Of a stretch of DNA of 42,085 bases, positions 1 to 8,000 are shown in pieces. Every line of letters begins with the position of its first letter. Within the stretch, counting starts at the first letter, position 1. Source of the stretch: RGIG3009 sp045630285 (lineage in GTDB: Bacteria; Bacillota; Clostridia; Oscillospirales; Acutalibacteraceae); the NCBI GenBank assembly GCA_045630285.1, contig JAZQSX010000042.1:1-42085 (forward strand). The letters run 5' to 3'. The translations under genes were made by a program, and so were the position numbers. A model generated the notes under the pieces. That model searched no databases, was not told the origin of the DNA, and saw only the letters and a program-made list of their open reading frames with translations.

Positions 1-348
1 TGCATCAACAGCAAATGTGTAAAGTAATATTTTGACGCCAGACTCATAAAGCATTTCAAGGTATAATGTTTTTAGCTTTTCAGGGTCGATATATTTGGTA
101 ATAACGCCGCGGTGTTCCCCTTCGTTTTTATTGGCACTTCGGCGAAGTATTTCGCGATATAAAGGACTGTCGCAGCTACCTGTCCAGTGACTCATAAGTC
201 CGGACGTAGAAATACCGCCTATATCTCCGCTTTGCTCGACAATGATTACCTTTGCACCGTTTTTAGCCGCTGTGTATGCCGCCGCAAAACCTGAGGGTCC
301 TGAGCCCAAAACAAGAACATCCGTATCTAGTTTAAAATCAGCTATCAT
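1..348 (-). CDS. FAD-dependent oxidoreductase, N-terminal part (cut by window edge)
   Basis: Only the first 116 codons are in the window; the gene runs off the left edge. The protein begins MIADFKLDTDVLVLGSGPSG, a Rossmann dinucleotide-binding fold with the GxGxxG-type motif about residues 15-20, followed by an acidic end of strand two (IIVEQ) and then GGISTSGL, as in the FAD_oxidored (PF12831-like) flavoproteins. The start is the ATG whose first base is 348, preceded by AAGGAG about 7 nt upstream. It is transcribed divergently from the PocR/AraC regulator at 476, so that regulator is a good candidate to control it. The substrate cannot be read from this fragment. The flavoprotein fold is clear; the specific reaction is unknown. 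Confidence 0.85.
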   Translation of the reverse strand, partial: MIADFKLDTDVLVLGSGPSGFAAAYTAAKNGAKVIIVEQSGDIGGISTSGLMSHWTGSCDSPLYREILRRSANKNEGEHRGVITKYIDPEKLKTLYLEMLYESGVKILLYTFAVDA

Positions 349-375
349 CTTTGATCTCCTTCATTTTTTTATTTT

Positions 376-404
376 ATTATAATCTTAAAAACTATGTTTG
401 TCCT
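376..404 (-). promoter_or_regulatory. Promoter for the FAD oxidoreductase gene
   Basis: On the minus strand AGGACA, a 17-bp spacer and a perfect TATAAT lie upstream of the ATG at 348. The -35 box matches 4 of 6 consensus bases. Confidence 0.5.
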
Positions 405-414
405 TTAATTTTCT

Positions 415-445
415 GCAAATTATATTTACATTCTTGCATATTTGC
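415..445. promoter_or_regulatory. Inverted repeat GCAAAT-N19-ATTTGC, possible operator
   Basis: The divergent intergenic region holds GCAAAT at 415-420 and ATTTGC at 440-445, overlapping the rightward promoter. Its place between a regulator and its divergent neighbour suggests a binding site, but the arms are short and AT-rich, so chance is possible. Confidence 0.25.
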
Positions 446-453
446 TGTAAAAT
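425..453 (+). promoter_or_regulatory. Promoter for the PocR/AraC regulator gene
   Basis: TTTACA (425-430), a 17-bp spacer and TAAAAT (448-453) precede the start codon at 476. This fits a sigma-A promoter, though the region is AT-rich and alternatives exist. Confidence 0.45.
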
Positions 454-475
454 TAAATTGTAGGGGGTGGTGGCA

Positions 476-1312
476 ATGAAAGATAATCTTATAAGCGATA
501 TAAATAATTATATAAGCTATCTGAATTCAAAAGGATTTTCTGTATCGGTTCACGGAAAGAATATAGGCGGTCTTATTGAAAACAATATACATAATAATCC
601 CTATTGTACTTTCGTAAAAACAAATGACGAAGCCTGGAAAAAGTGTGTCCAATGCCAGCAAAATGTATTTAATGCCTATAACAACGATTACCTGTTCGGT
701 ATGTGCTATGCAGGGGTTGAAGAATATGTTTTTTATGTGGATGATAAAACTTTTATAAGTATCAGCGGTTATGGGATAGATAAAGAAAAAGCGAAAAAAA
801 GGATGGAACGCCTGTCATGCGAATATCATTTTGACAAGTCGGAACTTTTAACGGTGTATGAGCAAGGGCTAATGCATAAAAAGGAAAATATCAGTGAACT
901 GAAAATATTGGTTAAACCTTTGTGCCATATGCTGTCTCTTTTACAAATCACGATAGGTGATATTCGTTTAATAGAATCAAAAAGTAAAACGTTTGATTCT
1001 ATCCTGGCATTCGTCCAAAGCAATATCATGCAGGATATTACCTTAAGAAGCATTGCGGATGCATGTGCGTGCTCCGAATCCACCGTTTCGCATTTATTTA
1101 AGGAGTATACCAACCAGTCTGTAAAAAAGTACATTAATAACCTTCGGATAAAGCAAGCAGAAAGGTTGTTGCTTACTACCGATCTGCCGATTGGTAACGT
1201 TGCTATACTTTGCGGCTTTACAGATACTAATTATTTTTCAACGGCTTTTAAGAAAAGCGTTGGTTTGTCCCCGGTAAAATACAGAACGAATGCTTCTTTA
1301 AAAAAGTTATGA
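476..1312 (+). CDS. PocR-domain AraC-family transcriptional regulator
   Basis: 278 residues. The N-terminal ~140 residues look like a PocR ligand-sensing domain: an invariant-looking Cys set (PYCTFV, KKCVQCQQNV, FGMCYAGVEEYV) in the usual order. PocR domains are known to sense small molecules such as diols. The C-terminal ~100 residues are an AraC double helix-turn-helix, with IADACACSESTVSHLFK as the first helix-turn-helix and GNVAILCGFTDTNYFSTAFK as the second, ending in the typical GLSPVKYR. I start at ATG 476 rather than the in-frame GTG at 467, because the GGGGGTGG ribosome binding site (463-470) then sits at a sensible distance. It is divergent from the FAD oxidoreductase, its likely target. 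The coding sequence is AT-rich (32% GC by hand count of 1081-1140), unlike most of the window. Confidence 0.88.
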   Translation: MKDNLISDINNYISYLNSKGFSVSVHGKNIGGLIENNIHNNPYCTFVKTNDEAWKKCVQCQQNVFNAYNNDYLFGMCYAGVEEYVFYVDDKTFISISGYGIDKEKAKKRMERLSCEYHFDKSELLTVYEQGLMHKKENISELKILVKPLCHMLSLLQITIGDIRLIESKSKTFDSILAFVQSNIMQDITLRSIADACACSESTVSHLFKEYTNQSVKKYINNLRIKQAERLLLTTDLPIGNVAILCGFTDTNYFSTAFKKSVGLSPVKYRTNASLKKL

Positions 1313-1382
1313 TTGGTGCACTTTGTGCATTGCAATACAGTCCGCAATCAAAGAAAGCAAGTAATTGCTGACTTTATAAAAC

Positions 1383-1420
1383 AAAACAATCCGCCCGAGG
1401 AAACTCGGGCGGATTGTTTT
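1383..1420. terminator. Rho-independent terminator after the AraC gene
   Basis: A perfect 17-bp stem (1383-1399 with 1404-1420) closes on a GAAA tetraloop. Its lower part is A on the left and T on the right, so it can act in both directions. Confidence 0.9.
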
Positions 1421-1435
1421 AATATTAGCGGTCTG

Positions 1436-1464
1436 TTGCAAAAACCAAACCGATATGATACAAT
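1436..1464 (+). promoter_or_regulatory. Promoter for the SGNH hydrolase gene
   Basis: TTGCAA (1436-1441), a 17-bp spacer and TACAAT (1459-1464) make a good sigma-A promoter just after the terminator, leaving about a 95-nt leader before the ATG at 1569. Confidence 0.55.
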
Positions 1465-1505
1465 TAGTACGATAAACAAGATATAAACTATATTATTAAA
1501 TCTAT

Positions 1506-1530
1506 GCCGATAGTTTAGCGGATAGAGCAA
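1506..1530 (+). other. tRNA-like D-arm remnant in the leader of the SGNH gene
   Basis: The stretch TAGTTTAGCGGATAGAGCA (1511-1529) reads like positions 8-26 of a tRNA: U8, A9, a four-base D-stem GTTT pairing with GAGC (two wobble pairs), AG...GG in the loop and A26. No acceptor stem, anticodon loop or T-arm can be built around it, so it is not a functional tRNA. It may be a remnant or coincidence. Confidence 0.3.
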
Positions 1531-1568
1531 TATGAGTATTTTTTAAAGTATAATATGGGGGCCATAAA

Positions 1569-2150
1569 ATGAAAAACATTTTTTTGATTGGTGATTCTAT
1601 CAGATTCGGTGCAACGGGTAGCGAAGGTTACGGTATGCACGTTAAGGCGAAATTACAAGGCATAGCCAACGTATATGCACCAGATGAAAATTGTCGTTTT
1701 GCACAGTATACTTTACGCTATCTTCATGAATGGGCAAGTAATGTGCCTAAAGAAGAAATGGATGTGGTACATTGGAATAATGGCCTCTGGGATGTATTAA
1801 GACTCTTTGGCGATGAACCTTTAACAGATATTGAAACCTATGGCATTATGCTTAAAAGAGTATATAAAAGAATTAGAATTTTATTTCCTAACGCAAAGGT
1901 TATATTTGCCCTTTCTACTGCCGTTATTGAAGAATGGGGAGATCCTAATTTCTTTAGATACAACAAAGAAATTGAGCAATACAATCAAAAGGCCGTCGAA
2001 GTTATGAACGAACTTGACGTTGAAATCAATGATTTATATACGCTTTCCAAGACTTTTAACAATTCGCTTCATTCCGATTGGGTGCACTTTGGCACGGAAG
2101 GTTCAAAAATTTTAGCCGACAAAGTAATAGAGGCGTGCTTCAAAAGCTAA
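1569..2150 (+). CDS. SGNH/GDSL-type hydrolase
   Basis: 193 residues, no signal peptide, so probably cytoplasmic. Block I is FLIGDSIRFG with the nucleophile Ser at residue 10. A block like HWNNGLWD supplies the Asn of block III, and NSLHSDWVHFGTEG near the end holds the Asp and His of the catalytic triad in the usual DxxH arrangement. The family hydrolyses esters, often acetyl or acyl groups on carbohydrates or lipids; the actual substrate is not evident. GGGGG lies a few bases before the ATG. It shares the AT-rich base composition of the AraC gene. The next gene encodes a PHP phosphoesterase in the same direction after 94 nt with no terminator, so co-transcription is likely. Confidence 0.85.
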   Translation: MKNIFLIGDSIRFGATGSEGYGMHVKAKLQGIANVYAPDENCRFAQYTLRYLHEWASNVPKEEMDVVHWNNGLWDVLRLFGDEPLTDIETYGIMLKRVYKRIRILFPNAKVIFALSTAVIEEWGDPNFFRYNKEIEQYNQKAVEVMNELDVEINDLYTLSKTFNNSLHSDWVHFGTEGSKILADKVIEACFKS

Positions 2151-2244
2151 AAAGAGTCTGCGCTGTAAAAAATATCCCTCTTTTGCTGATAGCACCACAG
2201 GCTGCAACTAAGGACATGAAATATTACTTGTTGGGAGAATGGAT

Positions 2245-3234
2245 ATGAGAACCTATCTTTTGCCAAAAGAGGGACAATTTTACAAGGCGAATTTGCATTG
2301 TCACACAACCGTGTCAGACGGTAGTCACACGCCAAGAGAAATGAAAGAGTATTATAAAGAGCACGGATACCGCATTCTTGCGATGACGGATCACGAGCTG
2401 CTGGTTGATCATTCAGATCTCAATGATGAAGAGTTTTTGACGATAACCGGTTATGAGTATGCGTTCGTGGAGGGTAACGATTATTCGTGTGCCCGTACGA
2501 TAGAGTTGAATCTGTTTGCCAAGGACCCGCATAATGAAACGCAGGTGTGTTTTAACCCTGAAAACGTCTATCACGGCGAGACGTGGCGAGCAAAAAGCGC
2601 AAAGACAACAGGTGAAGTGTTTGAGCGGACGTACGATATTCGCTCAATACAGCATGTCATCGATGAGGCAAGAAAAAACGGTTTTTTGGTAAGCCTTAAC
2701 CACCCACACTATTCGTTTGAAAGTCCTGCTTTCTTTGGGCAGCTTAACGGGCTTTTTGCCATGGAAATACACAATCAAGGCTCTTTTTACAATGCGAACG
2801 ATTACAATCCGCAAATGTATGATCAAATGCTGCGTATGGGGCATAAAATCAGCTGTATTGCGGCGGACGATAATCATATGGCGTATATTTATGATGATGA
2901 AAAGGATCCTCGTCCTTGGGGATTTTCTATGATCAAAGCGCCGTCGCTGACGTACGGTGATGTTATGGTGGCTCTTGAAAACGGAGATTTTTATGCATCG
3001 CAGGGACCAGAAATTTTTGATTTATATATCGAAGACGGTGTGGTGCATCTTGAGTGTTCGCCGGCAAAGGTCGTTGTGATGCGGACGAAATATCGTCACT
3101 CCTGCCAGCGCATTGCTCCCGCGAACGAGTCGTTTACTCATATGGAATTTCAATTGCCGAAGGACGAATATATGCGGTTTGAGATCATTGATGCTTACGG
3201 CCGGCACGCAAACACGAGAGCGTATTTTTTGTGA
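2245..3234 (+). CDS. PHP-domain metal-dependent phosphoesterase
   Basis: 329 residues. PHP motif I is ANLHCHTTVSDGSHTP (residues ~17-32), followed by ILAMTDHE (motif II), LVSLNHPHYS (motif III) and a later AADDNH, giving the metal-binding His/Asp/Glu set of a PHP fold. Standalone PHP proteins are phosphoesterases acting on small phosphorylated molecules or nucleotides; the substrate here is not evident. After residue ~230 there is a beta-rich tail (SLTYGDVMVALENGDFYASQGP) typical of longer members. I use ATG 2245 rather than 2239, because GGGAG at 2233-2237 is only one base from the earlier ATG and seven from the later one. Confidence 0.88.
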   Translation: MRTYLLPKEGQFYKANLHCHTTVSDGSHTPREMKEYYKEHGYRILAMTDHELLVDHSDLNDEEFLTITGYEYAFVEGNDYSCARTIELNLFAKDPHNETQVCFNPENVYHGETWRAKSAKTTGEVFERTYDIRSIQHVIDEARKNGFLVSLNHPHYSFESPAFFGQLNGLFAMEIHNQGSFYNANDYNPQMYDQMLRMGHKISCIAADDNHMAYIYDDEKDPRPWGFSMIKAPSLTYGDVMVALENGDFYASQGPEIFDLYIEDGVVHLECSPAKVVVMRTKYRHSCQRIAPANESFTHMEFQLPKDEYMRFEIIDAYGRHANTRAYFL

Positions 3235-3298
3235 TCGGTTTGACTGTTTGCGGCCTTAAAACGAATGCAAATATAGAAAGCTTGTGGAGGCGAGAAAA

Positions 3299-3589
3299 AT
3301 GGGTGTACAGGAAACATTTAGTGTGGACGATTTGATCAGTATGATGTTTGAAAGCACCGATATAGATGCTTTTAAACCTCTTTGGGACAAGGACAAGGAT
3401 GCGAAAAAATGGAGCGAACTTTTGCATATGTGTTACTGGGAGGAAAGTTATGAAAGCGTCGGCGGCGACCAAGGGGACCTTGAAGATCCTCCTATAGATG
3501 AAAAGAGATTGCAATATTTAGAAAAGTTGATCGGTTTTTTAGAGGAGCTGGGAATCCAAGTGACCAACGATGCTCCTAAGACTAAATAA
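3299..3589 (+). CDS. Small acidic protein of unknown function
   Basis: 96 residues beginning MGVQETFSVDDLISMMFEST. I recognise no family. It is acidic and soluble, with a likely helical C-terminal half (EKRLQYLEKLIGFLEELGIQ). ATG 3299 is chosen over GTG 3284 because a strong GGAGG (3286-3290) sits 8 nt before the ATG and would lie inside the coding sequence otherwise. It follows the PHP gene by 64 nt and ends before a strong terminator, so it is probably the last gene of that transcript. Confidence 0.7.
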   Translation: MGVQETFSVDDLISMMFESTDIDAFKPLWDKDKDAKKWSELLHMCYWEESYESVGGDQGDLEDPPIDEKRLQYLEKLIGFLEELGIQVTNDAPKTK

Positions 3590-3633
3590 TCTTTTCGTGC
3601 CGCACCACAGGTTTCGGGCATAGGAAGATTCTC

Positions 3634-3673
3634 AAAAGAGGCTCTCTCGGAATACTCCGAGAGAGCCTCTTTT
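3634..3673. terminator. Rho-independent terminator
   Basis: A perfect 18-bp stem, 3634-3651 with 3656-3673, loop ATAC, with A4 and T4 at its ends; it can work in either direction. Confidence 0.9.
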
Positions 3674-3676
3674 ATG

Positions 3677-3705
3677 TTGAAATGTTCGAGAGAAAATGAT
3701 ATATT
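3677..3705 (+). promoter_or_regulatory. Promoter for the PNPOx-like gene
   Basis: TTGAAA (3677-3682), 17-bp spacer, TATATT (3700-3705), placed 34 nt before the ATG at 3740. Confidence 0.65.
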
Positions 3706-3739
3706 ATATCCAAACAAAACAAATTGTGAGAGTGATACT

Positions 3740-4216
3740 ATGTTCAGAGAGCTCGCTCGCAAAAAGCAGGCATTATCGGCAGAGGAATGCACGAATATTC
3801 TCAAATCAGAAAAAAGAGGGGTTCTTTCCGTGAACGGTGATGAGGGGTATCCGTATGGGATGCCTATGAACCACTGGTACAACGAGGAGGACGGCAAGCT
3901 GTATTTTCACTGCGGCACGATCGGTCATCGGCTGGATGCGTTGAAGAAAAATAACAAGGCGTCGTTCTGCGTGTATGATACCGGGTATTGCCGTCCGGGC
4001 GAATGGGCACGTCATATTAACAGCGTTATTGTTTTTGGAACGGTAGAAATTGTTGACGATTTGGATCGCATTATCGATATAACGAGAAAACTGAGTTACA
4101 AGTTTACAAGCGACGATGACTACATAGAGCGTGAGATCAAGCACTATGCGAAACAGACGGGATTGCTGGTGTTGACACCGGAGCACATCTGCGGAAAACG
4201 TGTACAGGAGTCGTGA
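3740..4216 (+). CDS. Pyridoxamine 5'-phosphate oxidase-like flavin-binding protein (NimA type)
   Basis: 158 residues with the split-barrel pattern of the PNPOx-like/NimA family: an N-terminal MFRELARKKQALS followed by a line reading GVLSVNGDEGYPYGMPMNHW, then GKLYFHCGTIGHRLDALKKN, and a later INSVIVFGTVEIVDD. Such proteins bind FMN or related cofactors and include nitroimidazole reductases; many remain uncharacterised. The protein is soluble. I start at ATG 3740, not at upstream in-frame codons, because the promoter at 3677-3705 would otherwise lie inside the gene and the family begins at this Met. The ribosome binding site is weak (GAGAGTGA). It is a single-gene transcript as far as can be seen. 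Confidence 0.85.
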   Translation: MFRELARKKQALSAEECTNILKSEKRGVLSVNGDEGYPYGMPMNHWYNEEDGKLYFHCGTIGHRLDALKKNNKASFCVYDTGYCRPGEWARHINSVIVFGTVEIVDDLDRIIDITRKLSYKFTSDDDYIEREIKHYAKQTGLLVLTPEHICGKRVQES

Positions 4217-4302
4217 TATTTCGTGGCAACTATCACATTCTCACTCTGTGTCCTGTTATTCTCGCAATGAACGCAGTATAGTTTTTTCGAGGAGATGATG
4301 AC

Positions 4303-4839
4303 ATGGACCAAGAGAAAATTGGACGATTTATTGCCGGTTGCAGAAAAGAATGTAATCTGACGCAGGAACAGGTCGCAGAGAAGCTGGGCGTCAGCAATAA
4401 AACGGTATCACGCTGGGAAAATGGAAATGGGCTGCCGGACGTATCCCTGCTACAGCCTTTGTGTGAAGTGCTTAACATTTCGGTCAATGAATTGCTGTTA
4501 GGCGAAAAAATACCGGAAGACAATTACCGCAAAAAGGTTGAGGAAAGCACGTTGCGTATTTTGGAGGAATGCCGTTTTTCCATGGAAGACGGCCGATATT
4601 TCAACAACGTCGAGCGAACCGTCGATCTGGGCTTTTTCGGCGTTGTATCGATTGTATTTATCGTATTAAAATTGACGGGTACGATCACGTGGTCCTGGCT
4701 GTGGGCGTTATCACCGCTATGGATCGGGTTACTTTTGTACGCCATTATCATTGCCATTGTATTGCTGGCTGTGAAAAAGAAGATCTTGAAAAAACGAAAG
4801 TGGAAAATACCGGGAAGGATTAAAATCAAGTTCTTTTAA
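4303..4839 (+). CDS. XRE-family regulator with C-terminal membrane segments
   Basis: 178 residues. Residues ~7-62 are a classic Cro/C1 helix-turn-helix: LTQEQVAEKLGVSNKTVSRW ENG followed by LPDVSLL and ISVNELL. After a hydrophilic linker there are two hydrophobic stretches (about residues 109-125 and 130-156, ending LLYAIIIAIVLLAVKKK) that should form a membrane hairpin. This architecture is common in Clostridia as a one-component membrane-tethered regulator. Ribosome binding site GAGGAG (4289-4294) lies 8 nt before the ATG. Its target is not evident; no partner gene is adjacent on the same strand. Confidence 0.85.
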   Translation: MDQEKIGRFIAGCRKECNLTQEQVAEKLGVSNKTVSRWENGNGLPDVSLLQPLCEVLNISVNELLLGEKIPEDNYRKKVEESTLRILEECRFSMEDGRYFNNVERTVDLGFFGVVSIVFIVLKLTGTITWSWLWALSPLWIGLLLYAIIIAIVLLAVKKKILKKRKWKIPGRIKIKFF

Positions 4840-4894
4840 GCGGGGCGTAGTAGTAACAGCAAGAGAATCTGTTGCAGAAAATGTGGACAATATG

Positions 4895-4930
4895 AACACC
4901 CCTCGGAGGTTTCCGAGGGGTGTTGCTTTT
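4895..4930 (+). terminator. Rho-independent terminator after the XRE gene
   Basis: Stem of 12-13 bp, 4895-4907 with 4912-4924, followed by GCTTTTGC. Confidence 0.8.
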
Positions 4931-4943
4931 GCTGTAACAGGGG

Positions 4944-4978
4944 AGAAAAAGGGCCGAGTGATTTTCATCACTCGGCCC
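4944..4978 (-). terminator. Rho-independent terminator of the nuclease gene
   Basis: A perfect 12-bp stem (4951-4962 with 4967-4978), loop TTTC. Read on the minus strand it is followed by a run of T, 22 nt after the nuclease stop codon. Confidence 0.9.
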
Positions 4979-5000
4979 GAATGGTATCAGGGGTATCGGA

Positions 5001-8000
5001 TTATTCCGTACGGCGCTTCTTGTTGATCAGCACGATCGCCATAACAGCGAAGAACATGCCGCTCAGAGCGAGCACGTACGGCAGGCTGCTTTCGCCGGTG
5101 GGGGGCGTGACGATGACGTCGAGCTTGGCGTCGCAATCATCGCACAGACCGTCGCCGTCTGCGTCAGCATGCTCCAGAGCGTCGACTTCTTCCTGAGCAA
5201 CCAGGACAATGTCGCAGCGGTCGCAATGCTTGCCTTCGGTCAAGCCGGTCTCGTCGCAGGTCGGCTCCTTAGCGGCGTCGATCACTTCGTTGTGGCCCAG
5301 TGCTTCGATCGGCTCCTGAGCGACCAGGATCTCCTTGCAGCGGTCGCAGTGCTTACCGTCGGACACGCCGGGCTCAGTGCAGGTAGCTTCCGTGCCCTTG
5401 TCAACGATCTCGATGTGCTTCAGTGCCTCGATCGGCTCCTGAGCAACCAGGATCTCCTTACAACGGTCGCAGTGCTTACCGTCGGTCAGACCGGGCTCGG
5501 TGCACTTGGCTTCATAGCCCTTGTCGACGATCTCAATGTGCTTCAGCGCTTCGATCTCAGTCTGAGCGACCAGGATCTCTTTGCAGCGCTTGCAGTGCTT
5601 GCCTTCGGTCCAACCGCTTTCGGTGCAGGAGGGATCTTCAGCCTTGTCGATCGCTTCCACGTGGCCCTTCGCATCGATCTTTTCGCCGGTTGCCAGCGTC
5701 GTCTTGCAAACGGAGCAGTACAGATCGGCTTTCTTGCCTTCTTCAAGGCAGTTGGCTTCCTTAGCGTCGACGAACGAGGTCGTAGCGTGTGCACAGTCAG
5801 TGTCATTGATCACCGTGGTGTAATGGGTGGTAACCTCGGTGGAAGTACCTTGGGAATAGGTGACCTTGATGCTCGATACGCGAACCTGCTTGGTCAGCTT
5901 GGCAATCACAAAGCTATCCACCGGTTCGCTGAAAGTAACGGTGACAACAGAACCGCTGAGCGACTTGGTAGCACCGGAAATCGAGTTGTTCAGATCGGAG
6001 GCATAGGTGCTACCGCTGCAGGTGAACTCGATTTTGGTCATCTTGGGATACGCAACGGTCAGCTTGGAGCTGGCGTAGAAACGAGCCGGGTTGGCATAGT
6101 CACCAATGGCGGTGGTAGAAGCGGCTTTATCGTTGGTAACGGTAATGCCGTTCTGCTCCCACACCTGCTTGGTGGTGGTCTTTTCAGTACGCTGTGCTTT
6201 GTTTGCAAAGCTGATGTTGGCAGTGCCGGTGATTGTGGTGGTCTTTTCGGCATCGTACGTATACAGAGCATACAGCACGGTGTCAGCGTTAGCCGTGAAG
6301 GTTTTGCCGGCTTCCGTGTAAGCGGGCTTCGTCGTGACGTTGTCAAAAGCAGCCTTGGCCCAGCCGAGGAAGGTGTAGCCCGTGGGAGCGGTAGTGGTCG
6401 GCAGAGTCACACCGTTCTTGTCGCAAACCATGGGAGCAACAGCAGTTACGCCCGTGGGAACGAGGAAGTGAATGGTGTACTTGGGTTCTTCCGGCTGTTC
6501 CTCATCACAAACAGTGCAGAAGCCGTCTTTGTAATCGTGGCCCTCGGACGTTACCTTGTCGTCCTCATAGCTGTGACCGCACAGGTCGCAGGTGTAGGTC
6601 GTGTAGCCGTCCTCGGTGCAGGTGGGATCCACAACAACGGAGGAGTACTTGTGAGCGCAATCCTTGATGATGTGGAAGCTGATCTCGAACAGGTCGGTCA
6701 GGTTCGTGGTGCTGTAGGTGCTCCAGTTGTTCATCGAAGCGTACCACTCCAGATAGTTGCCGCGAACGACGTTCTTGACGTAGTAGAGGCTGTCCGAACC
6801 GGTCTTCGCCGTCAGGGTCCACTTGTCGTTGGCGCCGGTGTCATTCAGAGAGCTGTAGCTTGCTGCCAGAGCCAGCTTGCTGCCGGTCTCGGAAACGAAC
6901 GAGTAGGAGCCGTCGTCGTTGGCGGTGACGATCCACGTCTCAGCAGCGGTGATGCCGCCGAAGCCGCCGGAAACGTCAACGCCCTTGTTGTAGTACGAGG
7001 TGGCAGAAACCTTCTCGGCAGACAGAGCCTTGTTGTGAGCGGGGGCGTAAATGACAACCTTTTCACCCGTCACAGGCAGGCGGGGCTGTTCAGCACCGCA
7101 ATCGCCGCAAACACCGTTGACATAGAGGTGGTCGAGCTTCTGAGTGAAGTCGTCCTTGTAGCTCTTCTGGCAGAGGCTGCAGGTGTAAACGGTGTAGCCT
7201 TCCGCAGCGCAGGTAGCGCCAACAGGCGTGCCGGCGACATAATTGTGCGTGCAGGAGGCGGAGTTCTTGGCTTCGCCGGAGGGGGTGGCCATATCGTCCG
7301 GGATTTCCTCGCCGAAGAGCAGGAAAGCGAACTCAGGATAGTCAACGAAGACGTTACGGGTGCCGGTGATGGACTCGACGGAGTCGTTGCGGCCCAATTC
7401 CCACGTATCGACCGGGTCGGCTTCCATCCACTCAAGCAGAACATCCAGGCTTTCCATCACGCCGGAGGAACCCCAGGTGGTGTACTCGCCGTTGCCGTTG
7501 ACGTTGCCCCAACGGACATAGACGTACAGGAAGATACGGCTCACGTCGCCACGGAGATCCAGCGTGCCGTTGGACGCCGTGTTGGGATTATAGAAGCCGC
7601 TGCTCTTACCGTAGGCTTTGTTGCCACGGGAGGAGTTTTCGCTGGAAGCGGTGGGACGCAGCATCATGATGTCGTTTTCATCACGGCCGCCCAAGCCCTT
7701 GCTGTTGGGCCAGGTGTGCTCACGGTTCCAGGAAGGAGCAGAGCCCCAAGCCGGGCCGATCGCCGTGCCGGAATAGAAGGAGGAAATCGCCTTGCTATCC
7801 TTGCCGCTGTTCTGGCAATCGGTGTACTGATACAGATCTTTGGTGGCGTCATAGCTGGTCACATAGCTATGATTATCCGTCATCAATTCCTGCAGCGCCT
7901 TGTAAAGAGCGCTGTTGGGAGCATTGGTAGTGCCGGTACCACCGGGAATGGCGGACAAATCGTTATACGTATTGTCGCCGGTATAGAATGCTTCCGCATT

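Noticed and set aside
1348..1530. 60-codon minus-strand frame after the AraC gene
   Set aside because: It runs through a 17-bp terminator hairpin and a promoter, and has no ribosome binding site.
5172..5663. Tandem repeats considered as a CRISPR array
   Set aside because: Units are 123 bp, contiguous without spacers and in frame within a coding sequence.
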